Notes: generated from the letters alone by a model not told the origin. 48,316 nucleotides of DNA from an uncultured Desulfovibrio sp. (GCA_910587035.1 CAJUMQ010000019.1:1-48316), one strand, 5' to 3'; shown: positions 32,555-41,687, counted from the stretch's first letter. A program made the numbers and translations.

Positions 32555-33216
32555 AAACCAAGATCCTTGACTGCTTTGGCCATGCCATCCACAGCCAGAT
32601 CCTGGGCTGTCACCCATTGGCCCTTGCGGCGCACAAAATCCGCCACACCGAGTAGGTTGTCCACCAGACCGACCTGCTTCTCCTCAAATATCGATCTGTT
32701 GATGGCATTCTGATCATTGATATTCACAAGATAAAATTCGACACGCACATGGGCGGAGCTGGTGACTCCGGCCTGGGAACCCTGCCTTTCATGCCAGTCC
32801 AGAACCTGGGGAATGAGCAGATACATGGCCCCGTGTTTTTTGCCATACTCCACCCATCTGCCCAGCGCGGAAGGCTGGCCGGTGCTGTAGGCGGATGTCC
32901 AGTCCTTGGGCAGGTTCTGGCGGGGAATAAAAACATACTGCCTTTTTGTTTTGGTCATCAGTGCCTCGCGCAGCTGCAAATCGAGGGATTCCAGAGCATC
33001 TTTCGCTATGCGCCCCTGCTCCTCCGGTATTTGGCCGGTAATGAGCTGGGACGGGTTGGTGGGCTGGGTAAATGGAGCGACGGAGATTTTATATGATGAA
33101 GACAGCAGCCTTGGCACATCGGCGGTGCTGGACCGTTTCTGGGCGCATCCGGCCAATGCGCATGCCAGCAGAACAGTCATGGCCGAATAGGGGAGGATTT
33201 TGTATGAAAAACGCAT
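32551..33216 (-). CDS. Lipoprotein, unknown function
   Basis: A 221-residue lipoprotein. The signal sequence ends in LACALAGCAQK (lipobox LAGC). The mature domain includes YKISVAPFTQPTNPSQLITG, a REALMTKTKRQYVFIPRQNL segment and a C-terminal DNLLGVADFVRRKGQWVTAQ. The pattern of an alternating alpha/beta fold after a lipid anchor recalls LpoB/CsgG-type outer-membrane lipoproteins, but the match is not firm. It stands between hisB and hisA with a 1-bp overlap (TAATG) and a good AAGGAG site at 33216. Confidence 0.7.
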   Translation of the reverse strand: MRFSYKILPYSAMTVLLACALAGCAQKRSSTADVPRLLSSSYKISVAPFTQPTNPSQLITGQIPEEQGRIAKDALESLDLQLREALMTKTKRQYVFIPRQNLPKDWTSAYSTGQPSALGRWVEYGKKHGAMYLLIPQVLDWHERQGSQAGVTSSAHVRVEFYLVNINDQNAINRSIFEEKQVGLVDNLLGVADFVRRKGQWVTAQDLAVDGMAKAVKDLGL

Positions 33217-33800
33217 TATAAGACTCCTTTTGTGCTTTTTAGGCCTGTGCCTGTGCGCAAAACCGCGCAAGAGAGAGCCACGCCAAGGCTTTTGGCTGCG
33301 GATTCAAGCAAATGATGGCCGTTTTTGCCATACAGAAACGCAATATGCAGGTTGAACTGCCCGGCAGTGGCGAAAGCCTTGTAAAATTCGCGCCAGATAT
33401 CCTTCTCCTCTCTGGCGATGACAGGAGGCAAAAGCTCATCCCCGAGCCAGACAAGCCAGGGCCTGCCAGACAGATCCACAGTGGCCTCGGCAAGTGCCTC
33501 GTCCATGGGAACACGACCATAGCCGTTTCTTGCAATTCCCTTTTTATCCCCAAGAGCTGCCAGAAAGGCTGCCCCAAGAGCCAGGCCGCAATCCTCCACG
33601 CTGTGATGCGCGTCCACATGCATATCCCCTTTGCAGCAGAGGCTCAAATCCATATGCGCCCAAAAGGCCAGCAGGGTGAGCATGTGGTCCAGCATGCCCC
33701 AGCCTGTGCTTATATCTGTTTTGCCAGAGCCATCAAGATTAATGATGATGGAAATTCTGGTTTCCCCTGTTTCGCGGCTATATTCACTTATTCTTTGCAT
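33216..33800 (-). CDS. hisB: Imidazoleglycerol-phosphate dehydratase
   Basis: Converts IGP to imidazole acetol phosphate in histidine synthesis. It is 194 residues, monofunctional. The metal-binding His clusters are DAHHSVEDCGLALGAAF and NGHHLLESAAKSLGVAL, with GWGMLDHMLTLLAFW before them. It overlaps tatC by 13 bp and ends at the start of the lipoprotein gene (TAATG). Confidence 0.95.
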   Translation of the reverse strand: MQRISEYSRETGETRISIIINLDGSGKTDISTGWGMLDHMLTLLAFWAHMDLSLCCKGDMHVDAHHSVEDCGLALGAAFLAALGDKKGIARNGYGRVPMDEALAEATVDLSGRPWLVWLGDELLPPVIAREEKDIWREFYKAFATAGQFNLHIAFLYGKNGHHLLESAAKSLGVALSCAVLRTGTGLKSTKGVL

Positions 33801-34759
33801 TTCGGGCTTATATCGGTTTTCTGGTTATCATCATCCGTATTTTCTTTTTTGCGTCCAAAAATAATAGCAACGCCAATGCTCAACTCATAGAGCAGCAACA
33901 TGGGGCAGGCCATAAGTATTTGAGAGACAACGTCTGGCGGAGTAAGAATGGCAGCAAGTATGAAGATAATGACAATGGCATATTTTCTGAATCTTCGCAT
34001 CATGGATGCGTTTATGATGCCAAGTCTTGAAAGAAAAAAAGTAAAAATTGGCATTTCAAAAATAAGACCAAATGCGAACAGGAGCTTGAGAACAAAATTA
34101 AGATAATCGCTTATCTTTGGAGTGATAACAATTTCAGGCGATGAGTAGCTTATAAAAAAATTGAAGGCAAAGGGAAATACTATAAAATAACAGAACAGGG
34201 CGCCGCAAACGAAGAAAAAAGCGGATAAAATGGCCACAGGCAATATGTAGCGCTTTTCTTCATCATAAAGTCCAGGAGCAACAAAAGCCCATATCTGGTA
34301 AAAAATCGCCGGGCTTGCCAGGAACAGACCTGCTACAAAGGCAATCTGCATTCTTGCAAAAAAAGCCTCGGGCAGAGTTGTATACTGGGCATGTGTCCCC
34401 TCCGGCAAAACATCAAGAAGGGGATTGACCAGCACGGCAAACAGATCATCCACAAAGACCCAGCAAATGGCAAAGCCCACAGCCGCCGCTATCGCGGAAC
34501 GGCAAAGGCGGGTTCTCAACTCACCCAGATGATCCAGAAGGCCCATGGTGCTTTCGGTATCTTCTCCGGGCTCATCTTCGTCCGCACCAGGCAGCTCATG
34601 CCCCTCATTGCCGGAAGTTGCCTGTTCTCCTCCTGCCTGGTCAAACCCTTTGCCTGGGTTGCCGGAATTTCCTGGCATTTTGTTCCCCGGGGTGTCAGGC
34701 ATTGCCTTGTCTGGGGACATGTCATCGCCAGGCATGCCGGATGCTCCGCGCTCAGGCAT
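33788..34759 (-). CDS. tatC: Sec-independent translocase TatC, with acidic N-terminal extension
   Basis: The core receptor of twin-arginine export. It is 323 residues, against about 250 for most TatC. The extra part is the first 70 residues, rich in Met, Pro, Gly, Asp and Glu, for example GNKMPGNSGNPGKG. The TatC body begins at MGLLDHLGELRTRLCRS and shows the six helices with the usual FFARMQIAFVAGLFLASP and FGLIFEMPIFTFFLSRLGI. The frame overlaps tatB by 8 bp. The ATG opening the MGLLDH segment could be an alternative start. The tail is also acidic. Confidence 0.93.
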   Translation of the reverse strand: MPERGASGMPGDDMSPDKAMPDTPGNKMPGNSGNPGKGFDQAGGEQATSGNEGHELPGADEDEPGEDTESTMGLLDHLGELRTRLCRSAIAAAVGFAICWVFVDDLFAVLVNPLLDVLPEGTHAQYTTLPEAFFARMQIAFVAGLFLASPAIFYQIWAFVAPGLYDEEKRYILPVAILSAFFFVCGALFCYFIVFPFAFNFFISYSSPEIVITPKISDYLNFVLKLLFAFGLIFEMPIFTFFLSRLGIINASMMRRFRKYAIVIIFILAAILTPPDVVSQILMACPMLLLYELSIGVAIIFGRKKENTDDDNQKTDISPKCKE

Positions 34760-35201
34760 GATGACTCAAATCCCGGTTTTCTTGAGGGGAATTTCCATAT
34801 TCAGGCTGATTTACAGCTGCGCCCTTGCTGGCTGCCTCCATTTTGGCCTTGGCAAGCGCCTTCGCAACCGGGCTGTCTGGCGGGATCCCCGCAATTGTGT
34901 CTGCTTCGGATGCTGTTTCTCCATTGCTCCGGGGCGACTGCTCTTCACTGCCTGCAGCATTATGCTCCACGGCAACATTCTGTGCGCCAGCTGCTTCCTG
35001 GGCCTTTTTCTTCCTCGCTTCCCTGGCTTCCTCCCTTGCGGATTCCATGTTGAGAGTACGCTGAAAATCTGTAGATACTTTCCTGAATTCCCCCACAGCC
35101 TTGCCAAGACTGCGGGATACGCCAGCGAGGCTTTTGGGTCCAAGAACAATTAAAGCCACCACAAGTATCACAAGGAGCTCGGTGCTACCAATGCCAAACA
35201 T
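34752..35201 (-). CDS. tatB: Twin-arginine translocase subunit TatB
   Basis: A 149-residue protein. The N-terminal membrane hairpin FGIGSTELLVILVVALIVLG is followed by PKSLAGVSRSLGKAVGEFRK, then an amphipathic helix and a long polar C-terminal tail. The Glu after the TSEL-like segment and the length identify TatB rather than TatA. It is the first gene of an operon with tatC and his genes; a promoter with TATAAT is just upstream. Confidence 0.9.
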   Translation of the reverse strand: MFGIGSTELLVILVVALIVLGPKSLAGVSRSLGKAVGEFRKVSTDFQRTLNMESAREEAREARKKKAQEAAGAQNVAVEHNAAGSEEQSPRSNGETASEADTIAGIPPDSPVAKALAKAKMEAASKGAAVNQPEYGNSPQENRDLSHHA

Positions 35202-35221
35202 CCATCACCCGTAACAATGTA

Positions 35222-35249
35222 ATTATAAGACTCTTTTAACCGACAAAAA
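35222..35249 (-). promoter_or_regulatory. Promoter of the tatB-tatC-his operon
   Basis: Minus-strand TATAAT (35222-35227) is a consensus -10, with a weak TTTTTG (35244-35249) 16 bp upstream. It lies about 20 bp from the tatB ATG, so the leader is short. Confidence 0.5.
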
Positions 35250-35596
35250 CTCCAGCTGACTGCAATCGTATGACGCGCCCCAGGCGTCTCTTCAAGAATG
35301 ACAGCAAAACAGACAATAATCAAGAATGCCTCCACGCGATGCCACAGCAGCCAGGATCGGATATTCCCCTCCGGTCTCCATCTCCCTGGCGCAATGTCGC
35401 ATCTGGCGCCAATTGAAAATTTTAATAATATTTTAATTTAAATTCGGCGCGTATTTACCGCAAATGCTTGAACGGATACGCACAGGGGCATAATCTTATG
35501 AAAATCATGCGCCTCTGCGCAACACGGGCGGGGAGGAATGGTTCCATCCCTGTCATTTTTTATGAATGGCGCAAAAAGGAAGGACAGGAAAGACTT
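35250..35596. other. Intergenic region between tatB and the lactate permease
   Basis: About 350 bp. It holds an AT-rich stretch (35410-35445) with TTGAAA at 35413 and TTTAAA 18 bp downstream, a candidate plus-strand promoter for the permease. In-frame ATGs at 35468 and 35498 would extend the permease, but those residues are polar and not permease-like. No other gene or repeat stands out. Confidence 0.4.
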
Positions 35597-37234
35597 ATGC
35601 CCTGGATTCAGAACTACATAACCGTGGGCGGGAGCACCATATTGTCTGCCTGTGTGGCGGCAATTCCCCTGCTCATTCTCTTCTACATGCTGGCTGTGCG
35701 CAAATCCAAAGGCCACATAGCCGCCATAGCCGGCCTGGTCGGCGCTCTTATTGTAGCCGTGGCAGTGTGGCGCATGCCTGTTGGCCTGGCCATCAGCTCC
35801 ACCCTCAATGGCGCAGCCTTTGGTCTTTTTCCCATTGTCTGGATCGTTGTGACCGCTGTCTGGGTTTACAATATGACCGTGGAATCCGGAGAATTTGAAA
35901 TCATCAAGGACTCCCTTGCACGCCTGACGGATGACAGACGCCTGCAGGCTTTGCTCATTGCCTATTCCTTCAGCTGCTTCATCGAAGGCACAGCAGGCTT
36001 TGGAACGCCGGTGGCCATAGCAGCCGCAATGCTGGTGGGCCTTGGTTTCACACCACTGTGGGGCGCCGGCATAGCGCTAATAGCAAATACCGCGCCTGTG
36101 GCCTTTGGCGCAATAGGCGTGCCTGTTATTGTGGCGGCCTCAGTTTCCGGCCTCGATCAAATGTCCATAAGCGCCATCGCAGGCAGACAGCTCTCCATCC
36201 TTGCCCTTATTGTGCCTTTCTGGGTGTGCATTGCCATGTGCGGATTTAAGCGCAGCATGGAAGTTCTGCCGGCCATACTTGTATCCGGCATCTGTTTTGC
36301 CGGGGTTGAATTTCTTCTTTCCAACTTTCATGGCCCCACCCTGCCGGACATTGGCTCCGCAATCGCCTCCATTGTGGGCCTTGTGCTGCTGCTCAAGGTT
36401 TGGCGCCCCAAAAAGACCTTTCGTTTTGCCGGCGAATCCGAGGCGAAACTGTCTGGCACAGGCTATAGCACCGGCGAAGTGCTCCGCGCCTGGGGTCCAT
36501 ATCTCATCCTCGCAATCTTTGTGTTTTTCTGGGGGCTGCCAGAATTCAAAAAAATTCTCAATGGCATTCCCGGAACCATATTCACCTTTGGCTGGCCCAT
36601 GCTCGATGGCGAAGTGTTGAAAACCGCCCCCATAGTCAAGGAAAATGCCGTTTATGCAGCCAAATATACCTTTAACTGGCTTTCCGCCGGTGGCACAGCC
36701 ATTTTCCTCTCCGGCCTGGTCTCTGTGCCCCTGATGCCCAAATACGGTTTTGGCCGCGCCATTGCCTGTTTCTTCAGAACCATACGCCAGCTTGTGCTGC
36801 CAATCATCACCATCGCCCTTATCCTGGGCCTGGCATATCTCATGAACTATTCCGGGATGAGCGCCACTCTTGGCCTGGCCTTCACCCTTACTGGCGGCAT
36901 GTTCCCCTTCTTTGCGCCAATTCTTGGCTGGCTGGGCGTGTTTCTTACCGGCTCCGACACATCCTCCTGCGCCCTGTTCGGTGGCATGCAGCGTGATACG
37001 GCCGTTGCAGTTGGCATGAATCCCGATCTTGCGGTTGCCTCAAACGCCTCTGGCGGCACAACAGCAAAAATGATCTCCCCGCAATCCCTCTCGGTAGCTA
37101 CGGCCGCTACAGGCATGGTGGGTGAGGAAGGCAACCTCTTCCGCTTCACAATTCTGCACAGCATAGGCATGACACTCCTGCTGTGCATCCTTACATACCT
37201 TCAGGCCGGCCCCCTGGCCTGGATGCTCAAATAG
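35597..37234 (+). CDS. lldP: L-lactate permease
   Basis: Proton symporter for L-lactate (and glycolate) uptake, LctP family. From the ATG at 35597 it is 545 residues. Polytopic throughout, with family stretches CFIEGTAGFGTPVAIAAAML, IALIANTAPVAFGAIGVPVI, and FLTGSDTSSCALFGGMQRDT near the C-terminus. A GGA-rich site (AGGAAAGACTT) precedes the start. Lactate is the main electron donor for many Desulfovibrio species. It is monocistronic with its own terminator, and no lactate dehydrogenase gene is adjacent in the window. Confidence 0.93.
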   Translation: MPWIQNYITVGGSTILSACVAAIPLLILFYMLAVRKSKGHIAAIAGLVGALIVAVAVWRMPVGLAISSTLNGAAFGLFPIVWIVVTAVWVYNMTVESGEFEIIKDSLARLTDDRRLQALLIAYSFSCFIEGTAGFGTPVAIAAAMLVGLGFTPLWGAGIALIANTAPVAFGAIGVPVIVAASVSGLDQMSISAIAGRQLSILALIVPFWVCIAMCGFKRSMEVLPAILVSGICFAGVEFLLSNFHGPTLPDIGSAIASIVGLVLLLKVWRPKKTFRFAGESEAKLSGTGYSTGEVLRAWGPYLILAIFVFFWGLPEFKKILNGIPGTIFTFGWPMLDGEVLKTAPIVKENAVYAAKYTFNWLSAGGTAIFLSGLVSVPLMPKYGFGRAIACFFRTIRQLVLPIITIALILGLAYLMNYSGMSATLGLAFTLTGGMFPFFAPILGWLGVFLTGSDTSSCALFGGMQRDTAVAVGMNPDLAVASNASGGTTAKMISPQSLSVATAATGMVGEEGNLFRFTILHSIGMTLLLCILTYLQAGPLAWMLK

Positions 37235-37286
37235 CAACCCAGCCTGTCTGCCGCACTGGCGGTTCGCCGCCTGCGTCAGACCACAC

Positions 37287-37325
37287 AAAAAAACCGCCTC
37301 GCAGTAATGCAAGGCGGTTTTTTTG
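37287..37325. terminator. Bidirectional terminator between lldP and the TPR gene
   Basis: ACCGCCT pairs with AGGCGGT around CGCAGTAATGCA, flanked by seven As and seven Ts. It can stop both convergent transcripts. Confidence 0.88.
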
Positions 37326-37344
37326 TGTCAAACTTATACATGCA

Positions 37345-38640
37345 TCAGTTGTTGACCCTGGCCTCCACTCTTCTGGCAAGGGTCTGCAACATGCCAATGA
37401 GTTTCTCACGGTCGGATGTGGCCCCCGCTTCGCCGCCAGCATGCGCCTCGTCCACAGGCTTCATCAATTCAAGCCTGGATTGCAGAGTGGCAATGCGGCT
37501 GTTTATATCTTCCGCTTCCTCCTCATTGGCAGCTCCCGCGGCAAGTTCATGGTATATATCCAGAGCGCCACGAATATCACCCTGCTCGGCAAGCACCTCC
37601 GCCATGGAGCGTGTGCGCAGGGTAAATGTTTCCTCAACACCTTCATCGACCGGCTCGGGCGCCATGTTTTTTAAGGCACTCTGGGTCTCTTCCGGATCAA
37701 ATGTGGCTTCAATTATCTCTTCGCCTGGCTCGAGAACAGCGGCATCCGGCAATTCAGCTGCATGCATGGCTTCCTGCGCGCCATCCGGTGTTTCAGCGGC
37801 TGGAGCATCCTGTGCCATGGCAGGGGCGCGATCATCCACATCCGCTCCATTGGCCGGTTCTGCCTGCATATCCATTGACGGCTCTGGCTGCTCATTGGCT
37901 GGAGCAGCCTCCTCGGCACCTGGCATTTCCACAACAGGCTTCATCCCCAAATCCGTTTCCGGGAGCATCCCGTCGCCTGCATCGGCAGCCGTCAAAGCCT
38001 CTTCAGCATCCGGCCCAATAGCCAGCCCGGAGGGCTCTCCGCTTTGTCCGGCTTCCTCTGCATGCAGTGGGATATCGTGCCCGTTTTCCGGCACAGATGG
38101 GGCAGGCGCATCCTCCTGTACGGTATTCAGAACCGCAGCGGCGCAGCCTGCATCCTCCAATGAAGCATCTGCCTGAATATCGGCCTTATCGCTGTTTTTG
38201 CCAGCATTACTGACATCCTTGCTGCCACGCTCTTCGAGAATGGCCTGCACGCCCCTGGTGATGGCATCGTGCAGCGGTATGGGGCCGGAAATAAACTGGG
38301 CGGCCAGAAAGCGCAAAATGGAGGCTGTGTCCTTTTCATCATTTTCCCTGGAAAGGCACGCAGCCCAGGCCTGCCAAAAGCCGGCATAGGATGCGAACAT
38401 GCGCCCAAGCTTGTCCACCTGCCTGTCGCATTCTTCCTTTTTACCGGTGGCATGCAAAAGCTCAATCAAAAAAAGCCTGGCTTCAAGATATTCTGGATGC
38501 CTGTCAAGCCCATGCTGCAATATTTTGATGGCTTCATCCGGATTGTCATCTTCCACCAGCAGCCTGGAGAGGGGAAAGAACAGTTTGGAATTGGGCTCAA
38601 GCTCCAGAACCTCCCTGTACCATCTAATTTTTTCCGTCAT
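37345..38640 (-). CDS. TPR protein with a long acidic low-complexity middle
   Basis: A 431-residue protein. The N-terminus is built of TPR-like helical pairs (YREVLELEPNSKLFFPLSRL, PDEAIKILQHGLDRHPEYLE, LFLIELLHATGKKEECDRQV; about 5-95). Next come about 220 residues rich in Ala, Glu, Pro and Asp. A C-terminal TPR-like unit (AEVLAEQGDIRGALDIYHEL) and a basic helix end it. The ATG at 38640 overlaps the ftsB end by 17 bp; the open frame extends upstream but inside ftsB. It may scaffold a protein complex; the function is unknown. Confidence 0.75.
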   Translation of the reverse strand: MTEKIRWYREVLELEPNSKLFFPLSRLLVEDDNPDEAIKILQHGLDRHPEYLEARLFLIELLHATGKKEECDRQVDKLGRMFASYAGFWQAWAACLSRENDEKDTASILRFLAAQFISGPIPLHDAITRGVQAILEERGSKDVSNAGKNSDKADIQADASLEDAGCAAAVLNTVQEDAPAPSVPENGHDIPLHAEEAGQSGEPSGLAIGPDAEEALTAADAGDGMLPETDLGMKPVVEMPGAEEAAPANEQPEPSMDMQAEPANGADVDDRAPAMAQDAPAAETPDGAQEAMHAAELPDAAVLEPGEEIIEATFDPEETQSALKNMAPEPVDEGVEETFTLRTRSMAEVLAEQGDIRGALDIYHELAAGAANEEEAEDINSRIATLQSRLELMKPVDEAHAGGEAGATSDREKLIGMLQTLARRVEARVNN

Positions 38641-38959
38641 TACTCGCTGCTCCCACCCGGCTGGCATCCGGGTTTGCAAATAAATACACCATTTCATTAT
38701 CCCGCAGATAGTGCAATTTTTGGCGCACCATCTTTTCAGCATACCTGCTATCGGACTGCATCAGCCTTATATCCCGGCTCAAGGCCATATTGCTGGCATC
38801 CAAAGTTGCAATCTTATCCTTGAGGCTGGCATATTGCCTGTTGAGTGACTGATATTCCATTATTCCAGTCGGCCCCCAGATGACTTTGCCAAGAAGCAAA
38901 ATATCCAGTGCGCCAAATAAAACGATAAGAGATACGCGCCCAAGCATTTTATTGAACAT
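38624..38959 (-). CDS. Septum formation initiator protein, FtsB/DivIC-like
   Basis: A 111-residue bitopic protein: a short cytoplasmic part, one membrane helix (VSLIVLFGALDILLLGKVIW), then a periplasmic coiled coil (YQSLNRQYASLKDKIATLDA) and the conserved end RYAEKMVRQKLHYLRDNEMVYLF, split here at KLHYLRDNEMVYLF. FtsB partners FtsL and FtsQ in the divisome. The start overlaps the preceding 82-residue gene by 11 bp. Confidence 0.85.
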   Translation of the reverse strand: MFNKMLGRVSLIVLFGALDILLLGKVIWGPTGIMEYQSLNRQYASLKDKIATLDASNMALSRDIRLMQSDSRYAEKMVRQKLHYLRDNEMVYLFANPDASRVGAASNDGKN

Positions 38960-39197
38960 ATCCGGAGTGAAACCTTCCGCAGGGGGTTATGCCAATTTCG
39001 GCAATTACCGCGGATGTGGCATCCTCCAGTTTCAGGACTTCATCCTCCGCGAGATCCATGTGATCAATCCTGTCCAGACAGTCTTTCAAAAAAGAAAATT
39101 CCGAACCATAGGCATCCCTGCCTTCATCCGTCATTTGCAGCTCTATCTCCAGCAGAGTCTGGATGCAGTTTTTGAGACGTAATTGCAGTATGCTCAT
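38949..39197 (-). CDS. Small conserved-looking protein, unknown
   Basis: An 82-residue, mainly helical acidic protein: MSILQLRLKNCIQTLLEIEL, then EFSFLKDCLDRIDHMDLAED and EDATSAVIAEIGI. The ATG at 39197 has GGGAGG at good spacing and overlaps the pgsA stop (ATGA), so it is translationally coupled to pgsA upstream and to ftsB downstream. It has no membrane segment. I cannot name a family. Its position suggests a link to cell envelope or division. Confidence 0.7.
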   Translation of the reverse strand: MSILQLRLKNCIQTLLEIELQMTDEGRDAYGSEFSFLKDCLDRIDHMDLAEDEVLKLEDATSAVIAEIGITPCGRFHSGYVQ

Positions 39198-39754
39198 GCG
39201 CCTCCCTGTCTGGCATTTTCGCCAGTATGCCTGTAAAAATACATGCAATAATTTATGCCCGAATATATCGCCACAAGCATTGCCGCATAGAGAAGCGCTT
39301 CGCCCACCGGCCATAGCCGCCAGCCGCAGATGGGGAAATGCAAAGTGAGGGGAATTATGGCCAGCATCTGCAGCACGGTTTTGGCCTTTCCAAACTTGTC
39401 CGCAGCCAGAACAATGCCCTCGTCTATTGCCATGGCGCGCAGGCCGGTGACCACCAGCTCGCGGCAGACAATGACAATCACAACCCAGGCTGGAGCCCAG
39501 CCCAGCATGGCAAACATGATCAGAACAGAACAGATAAGCAGCTTGTCTGCCAGGGGATCGAGAAACTTGCCCATGCTCGTTACCGTATTGTAGCGTCTGG
39601 CCACATATCCATCCATCCAGTCGGTGAAGGCTGCGAATATGAAAACCAGAACGGCCAGGGTACAGGTAACGGGTCCGGGGAAATAGAGCAGCAACACCAC
39701 AAAAGGCGTCATCAATATCCGCAACAAAGACAGTTTATTGGCAAGATTGAACAT
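39194..39754 (-). CDS. pgsA: CDP-diacylglycerol-glycerol-3-phosphate 3-phosphatidyltransferase
   Basis: Makes phosphatidylglycerol phosphate, the committed step to phosphatidylglycerol. It is 186 residues with several membrane helices. The CDP-alcohol phosphotransferase signature is complete: DWMDGYVARRYNTVTSMGKF followed by LDPLADKL (D-x2-D-G-x2-A-R-x8-G-x3-D-x3-D). It is the first gene of the operon with the 82-residue protein, ftsB and the TPR gene. The ribosome site is weak. Confidence 0.93.
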   Translation of the reverse strand: MFNLANKLSLLRILMTPFVVLLLYFPGPVTCTLAVLVFIFAAFTDWMDGYVARRYNTVTSMGKFLDPLADKLLICSVLIMFAMLGWAPAWVVIVIVCRELVVTGLRAMAIDEGIVLAADKFGKAKTVLQMLAIIPLTLHFPICGWRLWPVGEALLYAAMLVAIYSGINYCMYFYRHTGENARQGGA

Positions 39755-40010
39755 GGCTTATCAACCGAAAAAAATTCCCGGCAATGTCCTGGCAGTGACA
39801 TACGCCGCAGGAAGGCGGATTTGCAGGATAATCTGCCACAAATTTACCTTATGCCACCGGTCACACCGGACAAATATGGTTACACCCAATAACCGGCGCC
39901 CATTTACGGATAACTAATACAAATTTTGAGGTTAAGAAAGAGCAAAACATGGTCTCCAGCATGCCGGCAGATATTTTTTACATTTTTCACCGCAACTTCA
40001 TCGCCGGGCA
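39755..40010. other. Intergenic region upstream of pgsA
   Basis: About 255 bp between the mrp stop and pgsA. On the minus strand TTGTCC followed at 16 bp by TAAGGT could be a weak promoter. Short repeats of CCGGTCACACCGG type (39859-39871) form a small dyad. I see no coding frame that looks real. Confidence 0.3.
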
Positions 40011-40913
40011 TCAGGCCAGATTTTCCAGGGAGTCGCCGCTTGCCCTGATAATGGCTTCAGCAAGATCCAGAAAAGCCTTTTTAGCAGGCCCATCCTTCTC
40101 AAGCATGACCACTGGCACCCCCATGTCTGCAGCAACAACCGCAGCGGGGTCAAGCGGTATGCACCCCAGGAAACGGAGCCCATAGGTTTTTGCCAGCTCC
40201 CTGCCGCCACCCTTTTTAAATATATCTATCTCCGTGCCGCAATTTGGACAGACAAGGCCGCTCATATTCTCCACAATGCCCATGATTGTCGCATCGGCAT
40301 ATTGCAGAAAATTTATAGCCTTTCTTACATCGGCAAGTGAAATTTCCTGTGGAGTGGTGACAACAACGCAGGCGGCATCAGGGATGCTTTTTAAAACCGT
40401 CATGTGCTCATCGCCTGTGCCTGGGGGGGAATCGATGAGCAGATAGTCCAGGGCGCCCCATTTTACATCGGCAAGGAACTGGCGGATGGCGGAAGATTTT
40501 TTAGGGCCCCGCCAAAGAATCGCCTGATCCCTGTCCTGAAGCAGGCTGTCCATGGAAATGACGGAAAGATTTTCATCATAGGGCGCAGGCAGCATGCGCC
40601 CGCTTGCCTCATCCACCTCCACAGAAGTTTTCAAACCCAGGAGATTTGGCACGCTGGGGCCGTGCATATCCACATCCAGAATGCCTGTCTTGTAGCCTTT
40701 TTTTGCAAGGGCCGCTGCGGTATTGACGGTGACCGAGCTCTTGCCCACCCCACCCTTGCCGCTCATGACAAAAATCTTGTGTTTTATCTGGCTCAGAGTT
40801 TGCTCAATTATTTTATCCTGTGCCGCAAACGGGTCGCTGCACTGGCCATCTCCACCCCGTGCTGTGGAATGGGCGCAGCCAGAACCTGAAGGGCACGTTG
40901 AACAGGATGCCAT
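40011..40913 (-). CDS. mrp: Mrp/NBP35 family P-loop ATPase (Fe-S carrier)
   Basis: A 300-residue ATPase of the Mrp/ApbC family, which carries and delivers Fe-S clusters. It has a Cys-rich start (CSTCPSGSGCAHS) as in NBP35 relatives. The deviant Walker A is MSGKGGVGKSSVTVNTAAAL (about 49-68). Switch and Walker B elements are DVDMHGPSVPNLLG and DYLLIDSPPGTGDEH. The C-terminal CxxC (LVCPNCGTEIDIF) binds the bridging cluster. The ATG at 40913 follows GGAGGAG at good spacing and is preferred over the upstream GTG. pcm is upstream. Confidence 0.93.
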   Translation of the reverse strand: MASCSTCPSGSGCAHSTARGGDGQCSDPFAAQDKIIEQTLSQIKHKIFVMSGKGGVGKSSVTVNTAAALAKKGYKTGILDVDMHGPSVPNLLGLKTSVEVDEASGRMLPAPYDENLSVISMDSLLQDRDQAILWRGPKKSSAIRQFLADVKWGALDYLLIDSPPGTGDEHMTVLKSIPDAACVVVTTPQEISLADVRKAINFLQYADATIMGIVENMSGLVCPNCGTEIDIFKKGGGRELAKTYGLRFLGCIPLDPAAVVAADMGVPVVMLEKDGPAKKAFLDLAEAIIRASGDSLENLA

Positions 40914-40976
40914 CTCAATCTCCTCCACTATCCATCTTGCATATTATTCAGGATTTCCATTCACAAAAGCCGGCGG

Positions 40977-41687
40977 TCAGCGCCAGCCATGATTACCAAC
41001 AAGATCTACAAACACGGCCGGCCCAAGATCTTCCTGCACTATCCGGCCATGTATCCTCCTCAGGCGCACCAGCCTCTGCTCTCTCTGTCTTGCGCCCACT
41101 GGTATCAGCAATATACCGTCATCCCTGAGCTGCTCGACCAGCGGCGGCGGGATCTCCGGGCCACCTGCGGAAACGATTATCCTGTGAAAAGGCGCCGCAT
41201 GGGCAAGCCCCAGGGTACCATCCCCGCATTTGAGATGTATGGTGCGCAAGCCCATTTTACGCAGCTTTGCGGTGGTCGCAATGAACAGCTCCCTGAGTCT
41301 CTCAATCGCATACACCGTGCAGCCCATGGCGGCAAGCACTGCGGCCTGATAGCCGGAGCCAGCGCCGATTTCCAGCACCCTCATCCCGGGCTCAATTTTC
41401 AGAAGCTCGCTCATCCGCGCCACCGTGTATGGCTGCGAAATCGTCTGCCCGTAGCCAATGGGCAGGGAGGAATCATCGTAGGCATGGGGCGCAAGCCCTT
41501 CTGGCACAAACATATGCCTGGGCACACGCCACATGGCATCCAGCACGCGCGCATCGCTTATTCCCCTTGCCTCAAGCTGTTCGCGCACCATCCTGCTGCG
41601 CAAACGTTTCGGGTCAATCGACGCTTTGCGGGTCTCTGCGCCCTTTTCCTGCATGCCGCGCGGCGCATGACTGTACAAATATCGCAT
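40977..41687 (-). CDS. pcm: Protein-L-isoaspartate O-methyltransferase
   Basis: Repairs isoaspartyl residues in aged proteins using SAM. It is 236 residues, with the family motif LPIGYGQTISQPYTVARMSE, the SAM site VLEIGAGSGYQAAVLAAMGC and the post-II segment PFHRIIVSAGGPEIPPPLVE. The first 25 residues are basic and poorly conserved, so the true start may be further in, at a later Met. It precedes mrp by 63 bp. Confidence 0.93.
   Translation of the reverse strand: MRYLYSHAPRGMQEKGAETRKASIDPKRLRSRMVREQLEARGISDARVLDAMWRVPRHMFVPEGLAPHAYDDSSLPIGYGQTISQPYTVARMSELLKIEPGMRVLEIGAGSGYQAAVLAAMGCTVYAIERLRELFIATTAKLRKMGLRTIHLKCGDGTLGLAHAAPFHRIIVSAGGPEIPPPLVEQLRDDGILLIPVGARQREQRLVRLRRIHGRIVQEDLGPAVFVDLVGNHGWR

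Noticed and set aside
29803..37234. LacI-type regulator as controller of the lactate permease
   Set aside because: They are 5 kb apart with a separate operon between, and no matching palindromes were found near the permease promoter.
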